Shown piece after piece: positions 33,499 through 43,312 of a stretch of 64,000 bases of DNA. The translations under genes and the position numbers were made by a program. The notes under the pieces are model-generated. The model made no database searches. It was not told the DNA's origin and saw only the letters and a program-made list of their open reading frames with translations. The stretch's first letter is position 1. Each line of letters starts with the position of its first letter. This DNA is from Zongyangia hominis (GTDB taxonomy: Bacteria > Bacillota > Clostridia > Oscillospirales > Ruminococcaceae), in NCBI RefSeq assembly GCF_014385095.1, contig NZ_JACRTC010000001.1, positions 1-64,000 of the forward strand. The letters run 5' to 3'.

Positions 33499-34250
33499 TG
33501 GCAGTCGTTTTTGAAAAGCCCCATGCACTTGCAGATATCACCTTCCATTATTGCCCGGGTTGTACCCACGGCATCATCCACCGGCTGGTGGCTGAGGTCA
33601 TGGATGAACTGGGAATCGAAGGCAAGACCGTCGGCGTCTGCCCGGTGGGCTGCTCGGTCATGGCATACGATTATTTTAACTGTGATATGATTGAGGCGGC
33701 CCACGGCCGTGCGCCCGCGGTGGCCACCGGCGTCAAGCGTGCGCTGCCCGACAACGTGGTCTTCACCTACCAGGGCGACGGCGACCTGGCCGCCATCGGC
33801 ACCGCCGAGACGGTCCACTCCGCCACCAGAGGCGAGAACATCACCGTCATCTTCGTCAATAACGCCATTTACGGCATGACCGGCGGCCAGATGGCGCCCA
33901 CCACCCTGCCCGGCCAGGTCACCCAGACGACCCCCTATGGCCGCGACACCAACACCGCCGGTTATCCGGTGAGAGTGTGCGAGATGCTCTCCACCCTCTC
34001 CGGCGTGGCGCTGGCGCAGCGGGTGGCGGTGGACACCGTCCCCCACATCAACGAGGCGAAGAAAGCCATCAAAAAAGCGTTCCAGAATCAGCTGGACGGC
34101 AAGGGCTTTTCCATTGTCGAGGTGCTTTCCACCTGCCCGACCAACTGGGGTCTGACCCCGGTGGAGGCCCTGCAGTGGCTGCGTGATAACATGATGCCCT
34201 ACTATCCGCTGGGCGTCTACAAAGACGTGGAAGAGGGGGTAAAAAAATAA
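33498..34250 (+). CDS. 2-oxoacid:ferredoxin oxidoreductase beta subunit (TPP-binding)
   Basis: A 250-residue subunit carrying the diphosphate-binding part of the TPP site: YCPGCTHG at residues 16-23, [20 protein letters not shown] (GDGD motif for Mg-TPP) and [11 protein letters not shown]. These are the hallmarks of the PorB/KorB/VorA family. It starts one base inside the stop of the alpha gene (TAATG), so the two are translationally coupled. Confidence 0.92.
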   Translation: MAVVFEKPHALADITFHYCPGCTHGIIHRLVAEVMDELGIEGKTVGVCPVGCSVMAYDYFNCDMIEAAHGRAPAVATGVKRALPDNVVFTYQGDGDLAAIGTAETVHSATRGENITVIFVNNAIYGMTGGQMAPTTLPGQVTQTTPYGRDTNTAGYPVRVCEMLSTLSGVALAQRVAVDTVPHINEAKKAIKKAFQNQLDGKGFSIVEVLSTCPTNWGLTPVEALQWLRDNMMPYYPLGVYKDVEEGVKK

Positions 34251-34783
34251 TGGCAGGAATCAACATGGTTTTTGCAGGCTTCGGCGGACAGGGCATTCTG
34301 TTCACGGGCAAGGTCTGCGCTTACAGCGGTCTGATGGAAGAAAAGGAAGTTTCCTGGCTGCCCTCTTACGGCCCGGAAATGCGCGGCGGTACGGCCAACT
34401 GCAGCGTGTGCATCTCGGATGAGCCCATCGGCTCCCCGCTGGTGCTCACCCCCGACGCGCTCATCGCCATGAACATCCAGTCCTACGACAAGTTCATCGG
34501 CGCGGTGGTCCCCGGCGGCGTTGCTGTCGTCGACAGCACCCTGGTGGACAAAAAGACTGACCGGGACGACATCAAAGCCTTTTATGTCCCGGCCACCCAG
34601 ATGGCAAACGACCTGCAGCTGCAGGGCCTTGCCAACATCATCCTTTTAGGCAAGCTCCTCAAAGAGACCGGCTTTGCCTCGATGGAAGCGGTGGAAAAGG
34701 CTCTGGCCAAATGCGTGCCCCCGAGAAAACAGCACCTGCTCGAGCCCAACATGCGGGCCATCAAAGCGGGTATGGAAGCATAA
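34250..34783 (+). CDS. 2-oxoacid:ferredoxin oxidoreductase gamma subunit
   Basis: The 177-residue gamma subunit contains [12 protein letters not shown] near residue 9 and [16 protein letters not shown], typical for the CoA-binding domain of this family. It overlaps the beta gene by one base (TAATG) and is followed by a terminator. The complete order is delta-alpha-beta-gamma. Confidence 0.93.
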   Translation: MAGINMVFAGFGGQGILFTGKVCAYSGLMEEKEVSWLPSYGPEMRGGTANCSVCISDEPIGSPLVLTPDALIAMNIQSYDKFIGAVVPGGVAVVDSTLVDKKTDRDDIKAFYVPATQMANDLQLQGLANIILLGKLLKETGFASMEAVEKALAKCVPPRKQHLLEPNMRAIKAGMEA

Positions 34784-34810
34784 GGAGCGCATCATCTCTC
34801 TGATAAAATC

Positions 34811-34841
34811 CCCTCTGCTCGAAAGGGCAGAGGGAATTTTT
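34811..34841 (+). terminator. Terminator of the VOR operon
   Basis: A stem CCCTCTGC/GCAGAGGG with an 8-base loop, then AATTTTT. Confidence 0.8.
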
Positions 34842-34919
34842 GGTTGGGGCGTCCGCTTTCCTTTGGGGGACGGATATGATAAAATGAAAAAAGATTACGA
34901 TAGAAAGGAGGCGCCACTT

Positions 34920-37900
34920 GTGCTGTATCTCATTATGGGCCCGTCGGGTACGGGCAAGACCAGCTTCCTGCTCCACAAGGCCGAAGAATTTTCCCGCGGG
35001 GGAAAACGGGTCTTTCTGATCGTCCCCGAGCAGTATTCCTTCGAGACGGAAAAGGCGGTGAGCGCCTTTTTGTCCGGCGGCGGGGAAAAGGTGGAGGCCG
35101 TCAGCTTCTCCCGGCTATCTAACCTCATCTTCCGGGAGTTTGGCGGGCTTTCGGGGGATACCCTCAGCGACAGCGGACGGACCATGCTCATGAGCATGGT
35201 CCTCGACGAGGTGGGGGAGACTCTTTCGGTCTATGACCGGCACGCCAAAAGCGTCCCGTTTGCCTCCAAGGCCCTCGCCATGCTCGACGAATTTAAAAAC
35301 TCCGCCCTTTCCCCCGAGACGGTGGCATCCCTTTCGGAGGAACTTTCCGACGGTCCCATCGGGGAAAAGCTGGGGGACCTTTCCCTCATTTACAGCACTT
35401 ATGAGGCCATGCTTCAAAAGGGGCGCCACGACGCCCGGGACGATCTGATGCGGGCCCTGGCGCTGGTGCGGGACACCGGCTTTTTTGCCGGTGCCGTCGT
35501 CATGCTCGACGGCTTTTTCTCCTTCCCCAAGGCGGAGCTCCTCCTCATTGCCTGCGCGCTGCAAGAGGCGGAGGAGGTCTACGTCTCCCTGTGCTGCGAC
35601 GGGCTGGGGGCGTCCCAGGCCCGGGCCTTTGACGTGGGCCGGGATACCGCGCGGAAGCTTCTGCGCATCGCCCGGGAAAACGGAGCGGCCGCCGCCCCGC
35701 CCGTCCTTCTCACCGAGCCATACCGCTTCCAGGCGGCGACCCTCTCCCATGTGGCCGGACAGATTCCCTACGCCGCATGTGGGAAGACAAAAATCAACGA
35801 CGGCTCGGTTTTGGTGGCCCAGGCCGGGAGCCGGTACGAGGAGGTGCGCTTTGTGGCAGCCTCCATCCGCCGGATGGTCCGGGAGGAGGGGCTGCGCTAC
35901 CGGGACATGGTGGTCATCGCCCGGAGCGTGGAGGACTACCAAACCGCCTTGGAGGACGTCTTCGCGCGGTACGGCATCCCCTGCTTTATGGACGAGAGGA
36001 TTGAGGTCCAGCACATGCCCCTCATGACCCTGGTCACCTCCTTAGTGGACGTCGCACGGAGCAATTTTTCTACCGAGGACATCCTGCGCCACTTAAAGAC
36101 GGGCCTTTTGGACCTCGATCCCGACGCCATCTATCTGCTAGAGGGCTACTGCGGGCTGTGGGGCGTCGACCGGGCGGGTTGGACCCGGCCCTTCCAGCAA
36201 AACCCCGCCGGGATGAAAACCCGGATGGAGGAGGAAGACAAGGCGCGCCTGGAAGAGCTGGAAGCATGGCGGCAGGCGGTGATGGAACCCCTCGCCGCCT
36301 TCAAAGACCAGGTGCGGGGAAGCCTCGACGGCGAGCGCTTTGCCCGGGCCATCTTCGATTATCTGGAGCAGACGGGCGTGCCCGGCAGAATCGAGAATCT
36401 TTCCGCCCAATATGAGCGGGCGGGGGAAAAGGCCCGGGCCGACGAGCTCTACGCCTGTTGGGACCTGCTCATGGGGCTGCTCGAGCAGTTTTCAGCGGTG
36501 CTGGGCCGGCGGACGCTGGGGCTCAAACGCCTCGGGGAGTTGCTCAGCCTGGCGGTAGCCGACAGCGACCTGGGGCATATCCCCCAGACCCTCGACCAGG
36601 TGACGGTGGGGGCCGCCGACCGCATACGGCCAAGCGGGCCCAAGGTGACGGTGATTCTCGGCGCCAACGAGGGGAGCTTTCCGCTGTCCGTCCCGCCCCA
36701 GAGCCTTATTTCCCAGTCCGAGCGCCTTAAAATCAACCGTCTGGGCGAGCAGGTCTTCGAGACCTTGGAGGACCGGTTTTATAAAGAGTTTACTTATATT
36801 TATACGGCGGTGACGTCTCCCTCCCACAAGCTGATGGTCACCTATCCCACCCAGGACACCGACGGCAAGCCCCTTTTCCCGGCGCCCTTTGTCAGCCAGC
36901 TCTGCGCCATGGTGGAGGGGCTGCGCCCGGTGGAGGTGGGCACCCTTTCCCCCGAGATGCTGGTGGAAAACGAGGCGTCGGCCATGGACACCCTGGCCGA
37001 ACACCTGAGAGAGGACACGGCCCTGACCGCCTCTTTGGCCCAGGTGGTGGAGCGAAGGGAGCCGCTCCAGGTCCAGAACCTCTTTGCCATCGCCGAAAAC
37101 CGGCCCTATCTGTTGGAGGATGAGGAGACCGCCCGAAAGCTGCTGGGACATCGCCTGCGGCTGAGCCCGTCGCGGCTCGAGCGGTTTTACCGCTGTCCCT
37201 TCCAGTACTTTTGTAGGGACATGCTCCGCCTGGAGCCCAAAAAGCGGGCGGAATTTTCCCCGGTCCAGTCGGGGACGCTCATCCACTACGTCCTCGAACA
37301 GATGGTGTCGGCCCACGGGGCCAGGGGACTCAAAAACTTAAGCCGCGCGCAGCTCAGGGAGGAGTCGGAGGGGCTTTTGCGAGAATATCTGCACACCGTG
37401 TTCGGGGAGGAAATCCCCAAGCGGATGCAGTACCTCTTCCTGCGCCTCTCCGACACCCTGGTGCGCCTGCTCAGGCAGCTTTCCCGGGAGTTTGCCCAGA
37501 GCGCGTTTGAACCGGCGGATTTTGAGCTGCCCATCAGCGAGCACAGCGAGAACAAGCCCGTCGAGCTCGTCTCCAAGACCGGCGAGCGGGTGCTGGTGGA
37601 AGGGGTGGTGGACCGGGTGGACATCGCGGACATCCGGGGGAGAAAGTATGTGCGGGTGGTGGACTATAAGTCGGGGGTCAAGCAGTTTTCCCTGTCCGAC
37701 GTGGCCCATGGCCTCAACATGCAGATGCTCATCTACCTCTTCTCCCTCTGGGAAAACGGGGCGGGGAAATATAAAGACTGCTATCCCGCCGGGGTCCTCT
37801 ACCTGCCCGCCAAAAGCGAGATCATCGCCGCCGACCGCCACGTCTCGGACGAGGAGATGGAGGCCGAGCACCAGAAGACCATGAAGATGAACGGGCTCAT

Positions 37901-38255
37901 TTTAGAGGATGAAGCGGTGGTCGAGGCCATGGAGGAGGACGTCCGCGGGGTGTTCATCCCGGCCAAGAAAAAGAAGGACGGCTCCTTTGACAAGGCGTCC
38001 TCTCTGGCGAGCTTGGCTCGCTTTGGCAAGCTCAGCCGGTATGTGGACGACCAGATCACCGCCATGGCCGACGCCCTGCGGGGCGGCAAGATTCAGGCGA
38101 GCCCCACCGAGGACAACGGGCTAAACGCCTGCGCATTCTGCGACTATCAGGCGGTTTGCAAGCACGAGCGAGAGGACGGCAGACGCAGCCTCGCCGCCGT
38201 GGACAAAGATCAGTTTTACAGCGCTCTCGACGAGCGCTATGGGGAGGGGGAGTAA
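34920..38255 (+). CDS. addB: ATP-dependent helicase/nuclease subunit AddB
   Basis: AddAB resects double-strand DNA ends and loads recombinase. The 1111-residue AddB has an N-terminal Walker A (MGPSGTGKT, residues 6-14), a degenerate UvrD-like helicase body, and a C-terminal RecB-type nuclease with VVDYKSG. The [4Fe-4S] cysteines are present: YRCPFQYFC before the nuclease core and CAFCDYQAVC near the end. The start is GTG 34920, with AAAGGAGG at 8 bases; the frame is open further upstream into the gamma-subunit gene but has no start signal there. It is 3 bases ahead of addA. Confidence 0.94.
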   Translation: MLYLIMGPSGTGKTSFLLHKAEEFSRGGKRVFLIVPEQYSFETEKAVSAFLSGGGEKVEAVSFSRLSNLIFREFGGLSGDTLSDSGRTMLMSMVLDEVGETLSVYDRHAKSVPFASKALAMLDEFKNSALSPETVASLSEELSDGPIGEKLGDLSLIYSTYEAMLQKGRHDARDDLMRALALVRDTGFFAGAVVMLDGFFSFPKAELLLIACALQEAEEVYVSLCCDGLGASQARAFDVGRDTARKLLRIARENGAAAAPPVLLTEPYRFQAATLSHVAGQIPYAACGKTKINDGSVLVAQAGSRYEEVRFVAASIRRMVREEGLRYRDMVVIARSVEDYQTALEDVFARYGIPCFMDERIEVQHMPLMTLVTSLVDVARSNFSTEDILRHLKTGLLDLDPDAIYLLEGYCGLWGVDRAGWTRPFQQNPAGMKTRMEEEDKARLEELEAWRQAVMEPLAAFKDQVRGSLDGERFARAIFDYLEQTGVPGRIENLSAQYERAGEKARADELYACWDLLMGLLEQFSAVLGRRTLGLKRLGELLSLAVADSDLGHIPQTLDQVTVGAADRIRPSGPKVTVILGANEGSFPLSVPPQSLISQSERLKINRLGEQVFETLEDRFYKEFTYIYTAVTSPSHKLMVTYPTQDTDGKPLFPAPFVSQLCAMVEGLRPVEVGTLSPEMLVENEASAMDTLAEHLREDTALTASLAQVVERREPLQVQNLFAIAENRPYLLEDEETARKLLGHRLRLSPSRLERFYRCPFQYFCRDMLRLEPKKRAEFSPVQSGTLIHYVLEQMVSAHGARGLKNLSRAQLREESEGLLREYLHTVFGEEIPKRMQYLFLRLSDTLVRLLRQLSREFAQSAFEPADFELPISEHSENKPVELVSKTGERVLVEGVVDRVDIADIRGRKYVRVVDYKSGVKQFSLSDVAHGLNMQMLIYLFSLWENGAGKYKDCYPAGVLYLPAKSEIIAADRHVSDEEMEAEHQKTMKMNGLILEDEAVVEAMEEDVRGVFIPAKKKKDGSFDKASSLASLARFGKLSRYVDDQITAMADALRGGKIQASPTEDNGLNACAFCDYQAVCKHEREDGRRSLAAVDKDQFYSALDERYGEGE

Positions 38256-38258
38256 CTC

Positions 38259-41200
38259 GTGGCAGTCAATTGGACGCCCATGCAGCACCTGGCCATCACA
38301 GCCGGGGGCGGACCCCTCCTCGTTTCCGCCGCCGCAGGCAGCGGGAAGACGGCGGTCTTAGTCCAGCGCATTATCGAAAAAATCACCGATTCGGAACACC
38401 CGGTAGATGTGGACCGGCTACTGGTGGTCACTTTTTCGAACGCCGCGGCGGCCGAGATGCGCGCCCGCATCGGCGCGAGAATCAGCGAGCTGCTGGCTCT
38501 CGACGGGACCAATCCCCTCCTTTTGCGCCAGCAGACGCTCCTGTCTGGGGCCCACATCAGCACGGTCCACGCCTTCTGTCTGGAGCTCATCCGCCAGAAC
38601 TTCATGCGCCTCGACCTGCCCGCCGATTTTCGCATCGCCGACGAGTACGAGCTGACGGCCCTGCGGGCCGACGCCCTCTCCGATGTGATGGAACGGTACT
38701 ACGAGGAAGAGGGCCAGCCGTTTTACGACTTGGTGGAACTCTTTTCCTCCACCAAAAACGACAGCCGCCTCCAGGAGATTGTGGGCCGGCTTTACAACTT
38801 CGTCATTTCCCATCCCTTTTATGAGGACTGGCTGGATGAAAAGCTCCGCTACTACGAGGACGCCCCGGCGGCGTCGGACAGCGTGTGGGGTAAAATTATC
38901 CTCTCCCACGCCAAGGAGACGGTGGAGCGGTGCGGACGGCTCACCCGCCGGGCCATCGAGAGGATGGCGGGGATCGAAGCCATGGAAAAGGCCTATCTCC
39001 CGGCCTTTTTAAGCGACGCGGCACAGCTGGAAGAACTGGAAAAGACGATGGAAACGGCCGCCTGGGACGAGATCATCGCCGCCCTTTCCAATGTGAAGTT
39101 CCAGAAGCTGGGACAACTCCGCGGCTTTGAGGACGCCGCCTGCAAGGACTGGGTCCAAGGGGTGCGCAAGTCGGTCAAGGAGGACATTTCCACCCTGCTG
39201 CAAAAGCAGTTTTGCGCCAGCGAAAAGGAGTTTCAGGAGGACTTAAGGGAGCTTGCGCCCCATGTGCGGCTTTTGTTTGCCCTCGTCAAAGACTTTGGCA
39301 GGCGTTTTTCTGAGCGCAAGCTCCAAAGAAACCTCATCGACTTTTCCGACATCGAGCAGATGACCCTGCGCCTGCTGACGGAGCGGACTCCCGACGGCTT
39401 TCAAAGGACCGATACGGCCAAAGAGCTTTCGGAAGCCTTCGACGAAATCCTGGTGGACGAATACCAGGACACCAGCGGCATCCAGGACATGATCTTCCGC
39501 TACCTCTCCCGGGAGGAGACAAACCTCTTTATGGTGGGGGACGTCAAGCAGAGCATCTACCGCTTCCGCCAGGCCATGCCGGAGCTCTTTTTGCGGCGCA
39601 AGAACCAATACGCCGACATCTCCCAGGGGGAGCGCCCGGCCAAAATCATCTTGCAGCACAACTTCCGCAGCCGCAAGGGCGTCACCGACGGGGTCAACTT
39701 CCTCTTTACCCAGCTCATGAGCGAGCGGGTGGGGGAGCTTGACTACGGCGGGGAGGACGCCCTGACCCCCGGGGCCTCCTTCGTCCTGCCCGACGAAGCC
39801 CAGGTGGAACTGCATGTCTTCGACCTCTCCGCCTGTATAAATGGGGAGGAGCGGCTGCTCACCGAGGCCGAGCAAGTGGCCGGGCGCATCGCCGCCATGA
39901 TTCGGGACGGGGTGCTCGTCGAAGAAAAGGGCGTCCCCCGGCCCTGCAAGCCCTCCGATTTCTGCATCCTGCTGCGCTCCCCCAAGGAGCGGGCGGAAAT
40001 CTACCGGGACGCCCTCCTCCGGGCCGGGGTGGGGGCCGGGTGCGACACGGGCGGCGGCTTTTTTGCCTCCAAGGAGATCGCCTGCATCCTGTCGGTGCTG
40101 CGGGTCATCGACAACCCCCACAACGACGTGGCGCTGGCGGGGGCGCTATTGTCCCCGGCCTTCATGATGACCGCCGGGGACCTGGCCCGTATCCGCTGCT
40201 ATGAGAAAAACGCCTCCTATTATATGGCCCTGCGGGCCGGGGTGGAGGCGGGGGACAATAGCTGCCGGGAGGCGGTGGCGCTCATTGAGGAGCTGCGCTC
40301 CTTCGGCGTGTCGACTCCCCTTTACCGCCTGGTCCAAAAGATCTATGACCGGACGGGGCTCATCTCCAAGGTAATGGCCTATCCCAGCCCACGCAAGCGC
40401 CGGGACAACCTCCATCTTTTTATCAGTTACTGTCGCCAGTACGAGGCAGGGGGTTACCAGGGACTGGGTGCCTTTTTGCGGCTGATGGACCGGCTCATCG
40501 AAGAGGGGAGCGATCTGCCCGGGGCCCAGAGCTCGGGGGACGGCGGGGAGACGGTGCGGATAATGAGCATCCACAAGTCCAAGGGGCTGGAATTTCCGGT
40601 GGTCTTTTTGTGCGACACCGCCCGGCAGTTCAATAAATCCGACCTGCGAAGCTCCGCCCTCACCCATTCCCAACTGGGCTTTTCCTGTGTGCGGCGGGAC
40701 CTTTCCACCCTCAAGCAGTTTACCACCGTCCCCCACGAGGCGCTTAAGCTGGAGACTTCCCGCGCCCAGCTCTCGGAGGAGATGCGGGTGCTCTATGTGG
40801 CGCTGACCAGAGCCAAAGAGCGCCTCGTCCTGACGGCGGGGCTTTCCGAACCCGAGCGGACCCTGCGCCGTCTGGGGGCGGCTATCGAGGAGGGCGCGGC
40901 CCTGCCCGCCCACGCCGTCATGGGGGCGGCCTCCTATGCCGAGTGGGTCTTGCTGGCGGCCCTGCGTCACCCCGACGCCGGAAAGCTGCGGCTGCTGGCG
41001 GGGCTGCCCTCGGGAATGAGCGCCGTCATCGACGGCAGCGAGAGCCGGTGGCGGGTGGAGATCGAGGCCGCCGCACCGGGGGAGGAAAAGCCTCCCGCGC
41101 CGGTGGAGCGAAAGGCGTGCGCCGACCCGGCCCTCACCGCGGCCCTCATCAGCCGGGTGGACTTTGTCTACCCCTACGAGCGGGCTTCCGTCATCCCCTC

Positions 41201-41789
41201 CAAGCTCTCGGTGTCCCAGGTGGTGCGGGAGGGCCCGGGCCACCGGTTTTTGCGCCGGCCCTCCTTCCTGCGCCACGACGAGCTCTCCCCGGCCCAGCGG
41301 GGCAACGCCATCCACAAGTTCATGCAGTTTGCCGACTTTTTGAGGGCTTCCCAGGCTCCGGAAGAGGAGATCGAGCGGCTGACTCGGCTGCAGTTTATTT
41401 CCGAGCAGGAGGCAAAATGGGTGGACCCGGAGAAGGTCCGGCGCTTTTTTGCAAGCGGCATCGGGAAGCGAATGCTCGCGTCTCCGCGGCTCATGCGGGA
41501 ATACCGCTTTCTCGGGGAGGTGTCCGCCCAGGTGGCTGGGGGTGAAGAGGACGAGGAGCCCATCGCCATCCAGGGCGTCATGGACTGCCTGTTTTACGAG
41601 GGGGACGAGGTCGTCATCGTCGACTACAAGACCGACCGGGTGCAGGCCCCGGAGGAGCTCTGCGAGCGCTATGAAGGCCAGCTCTCCCTCTACGAGCAGA
41701 TCGCCCGGCAGCGGCTGGGATGTAAGGTGAAGGAAAAGGTGATCTATTCCTTCCACCTGAACCGGGAAATACCGTTATCGAGCCGGTAA
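38259..41789 (+). CDS. addA: ATP-dependent helicase/nuclease subunit AddA
   Basis: A 1176-residue UvrD-type 3'-5' helicase with a C-terminal nuclease. Motifs in order: Q motif TPMQHLAI, Walker A SAAAGSGKT, LVVTFSNAAAAEM (Ia), VDEYQDTS (II), GDVKQSIYRFR (III), motif V IMSIHKSKGLEFPVVF, VALTRAKERL (VI), and a nuclease centre with VIVDYKTDR near residue 1140. It starts at GTG 38259, directly after addB, with GGGGAGGGGGAG upstream. Length is typical. Confidence 0.95.
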   Translation: MAVNWTPMQHLAITAGGGPLLVSAAAGSGKTAVLVQRIIEKITDSEHPVDVDRLLVVTFSNAAAAEMRARIGARISELLALDGTNPLLLRQQTLLSGAHISTVHAFCLELIRQNFMRLDLPADFRIADEYELTALRADALSDVMERYYEEEGQPFYDLVELFSSTKNDSRLQEIVGRLYNFVISHPFYEDWLDEKLRYYEDAPAASDSVWGKIILSHAKETVERCGRLTRRAIERMAGIEAMEKAYLPAFLSDAAQLEELEKTMETAAWDEIIAALSNVKFQKLGQLRGFEDAACKDWVQGVRKSVKEDISTLLQKQFCASEKEFQEDLRELAPHVRLLFALVKDFGRRFSERKLQRNLIDFSDIEQMTLRLLTERTPDGFQRTDTAKELSEAFDEILVDEYQDTSGIQDMIFRYLSREETNLFMVGDVKQSIYRFRQAMPELFLRRKNQYADISQGERPAKIILQHNFRSRKGVTDGVNFLFTQLMSERVGELDYGGEDALTPGASFVLPDEAQVELHVFDLSACINGEERLLTEAEQVAGRIAAMIRDGVLVEEKGVPRPCKPSDFCILLRSPKERAEIYRDALLRAGVGAGCDTGGGFFASKEIACILSVLRVIDNPHNDVALAGALLSPAFMMTAGDLARIRCYEKNASYYMALRAGVEAGDNSCREAVALIEELRSFGVSTPLYRLVQKIYDRTGLISKVMAYPSPRKRRDNLHLFISYCRQYEAGGYQGLGAFLRLMDRLIEEGSDLPGAQSSGDGGETVRIMSIHKSKGLEFPVVFLCDTARQFNKSDLRSSALTHSQLGFSCVRRDLSTLKQFTTVPHEALKLETSRAQLSEEMRVLYVALTRAKERLVLTAGLSEPERTLRRLGAAIEEGAALPAHAVMGAASYAEWVLLAALRHPDAGKLRLLAGLPSGMSAVIDGSESRWRVEIEAAAPGEEKPPAPVERKACADPALTAALISRVDFVYPYERASVIPSKLSVSQVVREGPGHRFLRRPSFLRHDELSPAQRGNAIHKFMQFADFLRASQAPEEEIERLTRLQFISEQEAKWVDPEKVRRFFASGIGKRMLASPRLMREYRFLGEVSAQVAGGEEDEEPIAIQGVMDCLFYEGDEVVIVDYKTDRVQAPEELCERYEGQLSLYEQIARQRLGCKVKEKVIYSFHLNREIPLSSR

Positions 41790-41836
41790 ACCCGGCAAAA
41801 AAGCGTGATTTCACGCAAAAAACAGGGGGAAACGTG

Positions 41837-41865
41837 TTGACATGGGCCCTGTGATTTGATAAGAT
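41837..41865 (+). promoter_or_regulatory. Promoter of the infC-rpmI-rplT operon
   Basis: A perfect TTGACA (41837-41842), a 17-base spacer and TAAGAT (41860-41865), leaving a leader of about 185 bases before infC. Confidence 0.88.
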
Positions 41866-41995
41866 AGATAAGACAACAAAGAAGAACTAGTAAACCGTTC
41901 TCACCTTTTCGCCTTCTTCCATGCGGGAGGAAGTGTGCATCAGGTCAATACGACAGCAGGCGGGCAATTTAGGCCGTCTGGAAAGATGTGTATTG

Positions 41996-42034
41996 AGCGT
42001 GGATGGTTTGCCGTCCACGCTTTGTATTTATTTT
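41996..42034 (+). terminator. Attenuator in the IF3/L20 leader
   Basis: An 11-bp stem (41996-42006 with 42011-42021) with a TTTG loop and a T-rich tail lies inside the transcript, 22 bases before infC. In Bacillus subtilis, L20 binds the infC leader and promotes termination. The placement here fits the same type of feedback control; the L20-binding fold itself was not demonstrated. Confidence 0.75.
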
Positions 42035-42055
42035 GGGCTTTGGAGGTGCTTTACA

Positions 42056-42574
42056 ATTAGCAACAAGGAACTGCAGATCAATGAGGAGATCAGAGACAAA
42101 GAGGTAAGAGTGGTCGACGCTGACGGCAGCCAGCTGGGAATCCTTCCCGGCAGAGAGGCGCAGCGCATCGCTATGGAAAAAAACCTGGACCTTGTCAAAA
42201 TTGCTCCCCAGGCGAAACCGCCTGTTTGCCGCATCATGGACTATGGGAAATTCCGTTTTGAACAGTCCAAGCGTGATAAGGAAGCGAAGAAAAATCAAAA
42301 GGTCATCGACATCAAAGAGGTGCGCCTTTCCTTGAACATCGATACCAACGATTTTAACACAAAAGTGAATCATGCGATTAAATTCCTGCAAGCCGGCAAC
42401 AAGGTCAAAGTTTCGATCCGGTTCCGCGGACGCGAGATGGCCCACGCCCATCTGGGCACAGGGATCATGCAGCGCTTTGCAGATGCTTGTAGCGAGTACG
42501 GAAACGTTGAAAAAATGCCGAAAATAGAGGGACGCAGCATGACAATGTTTGTTTCGTCCAAGCCCACAAAGTGA
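42056..42574 (+). CDS. infC: Translation initiation factor IF-3 (ATT start)
   Basis: IF-3 keeps 30S subunits free and checks start codons. The 172-residue product begins ISNKELQINEEIRD, the usual clostridial IF-3 N-terminus, only if translation starts at ATT 42056; GGAGG is 9 bases upstream. AUU starts are the known basis of IF-3 autoregulation, because IF-3 rejects non-standard start codons. An in-frame ATG at 41921 lies upstream of the attenuator and is not credible. Both domains are present (KPPVCRIMDYGKF in the linker; KVSIRFRGREM in the C-domain). Confidence 0.94.
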   Translation: MSNKELQINEEIRDKEVRVVDADGSQLGILPGREAQRIAMEKNLDLVKIAPQAKPPVCRIMDYGKFRFEQSKRDKEAKKNQKVIDIKEVRLSLNIDTNDFNTKVNHAIKFLQAGNKVKVSIRFRGREMAHAHLGTGIMQRFADACSEYGNVEKMPKIEGRSMTMFVSSKPTK

Positions 42575-42595
42575 TTTTTTAGGAGGAACTATAAA

Positions 42596-42793
42596 ATGCC
42601 TAAGATTAAAACACATACCGGTGCGAAAAAACGCTTCAAACTGACCAAAAACGGTAAAGTGAAACGCGCCCATGCTTTTAAATCCCACATTCTCAACAAG
42701 AAATCCACCAAACGCAAAAGAGGTCTGCGGAAAGCTACCTATGCCGACAAGACCAATATGAAGCAGATCAAGCTGCTGGTTCCTTATAAATAA
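42596..42793 (+). CDS. rpmI: 50S ribosomal protein L35
   Basis: A 65-residue, very basic protein beginning [17 protein letters not shown], the invariant L35 start. It follows infC by 21 bases with an AGGAGG ribosome binding site. Confidence 0.98.
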   Translation: MPKIKTHTGAKKRFKLTKNGKVKRAHAFKSHILNKKSTKRKRGLRKATYADKTNMKQIKLLVPYK

Positions 42794-42883
42794 GGACCGA
42801 ACACCAAAAATACTGGGAATTAAAAACAAAAGCGGATTGTCGAAACCGGCATCCTGCGCTTTACTATTGGAGGTAACGAAACT

Positions 42884-43237
42884 ATGGCACGTATTAAAGG
42901 TGCAATGATGACCCGCAAGAGAAGAAAAAAAGTACTCAAACTTGCCAAGGGCTACTATGGAGCCAAGAGCAAACTCTTTAAAACCGCCAAACAAGCGGTC
43001 ATGAAATCCGGCAACTATGCCTACATCGGCCGCAAACAGAAAAAACGCAACTTCAGAAGCCTGTGGATCACCCGCATTTCCGCGGCCTGCCGCCTCAACG
43101 GCGTCAACTACTCCACCTTCATGAACGGACTGAAAAAGGCGGAGATTAACCTCAACCGCAAAATGCTCTCCGAAATCGCCATCAGCGATCCGGCCGCGTT
43201 TACCGCGCTGGTTGAAAAAGCAAAAGCGGCTCTCTAA
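42884..43237 (+). CDS. rplT: 50S ribosomal protein L20
   Basis: A 117-residue basic protein with the extended N-terminal tail ([16 protein letters not shown]) and the L20 globular core ([18 protein letters not shown]). L20 both nucleates 50S assembly and represses this operon. GGAGG lies upstream of the ATG. The 90-base gap after rpmI shows no hairpin of note. Confidence 0.98.
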   Translation: MARIKGAMMTRKRRKKVLKLAKGYYGAKSKLFKTAKQAVMKSGNYAYIGRKQKKRNFRSLWITRISAACRLNGVNYSTFMNGLKKAEINLNRKMLSEIAISDPAAFTALVEKAKAAL

Positions 43238-43246
43238 GAGTTTAGA

Positions 43247-43282
43247 AATATGCCCGCGTCGGATGACCCGGGCATATTTTTT
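43247..43282 (+). terminator. Terminator of infC-rpmI-rplT
   Basis: A 10-bp stem AATATGCCCG/CGGGCATATT with a 12-base loop and a T run, 10 bases past the rplT stop. Confidence 0.88.
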
Positions 43283-43312
43283 CATATCCGGCCGCAAAGG
43301 GAGGTTGGGCTC

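Noticed and set aside
41805..41821. Short GCGTGA/TCACGC hairpin after addA as a terminator
   Set aside because: It has a 6-bp stem and is followed by A rather than T on the plus strand; too weak to call.
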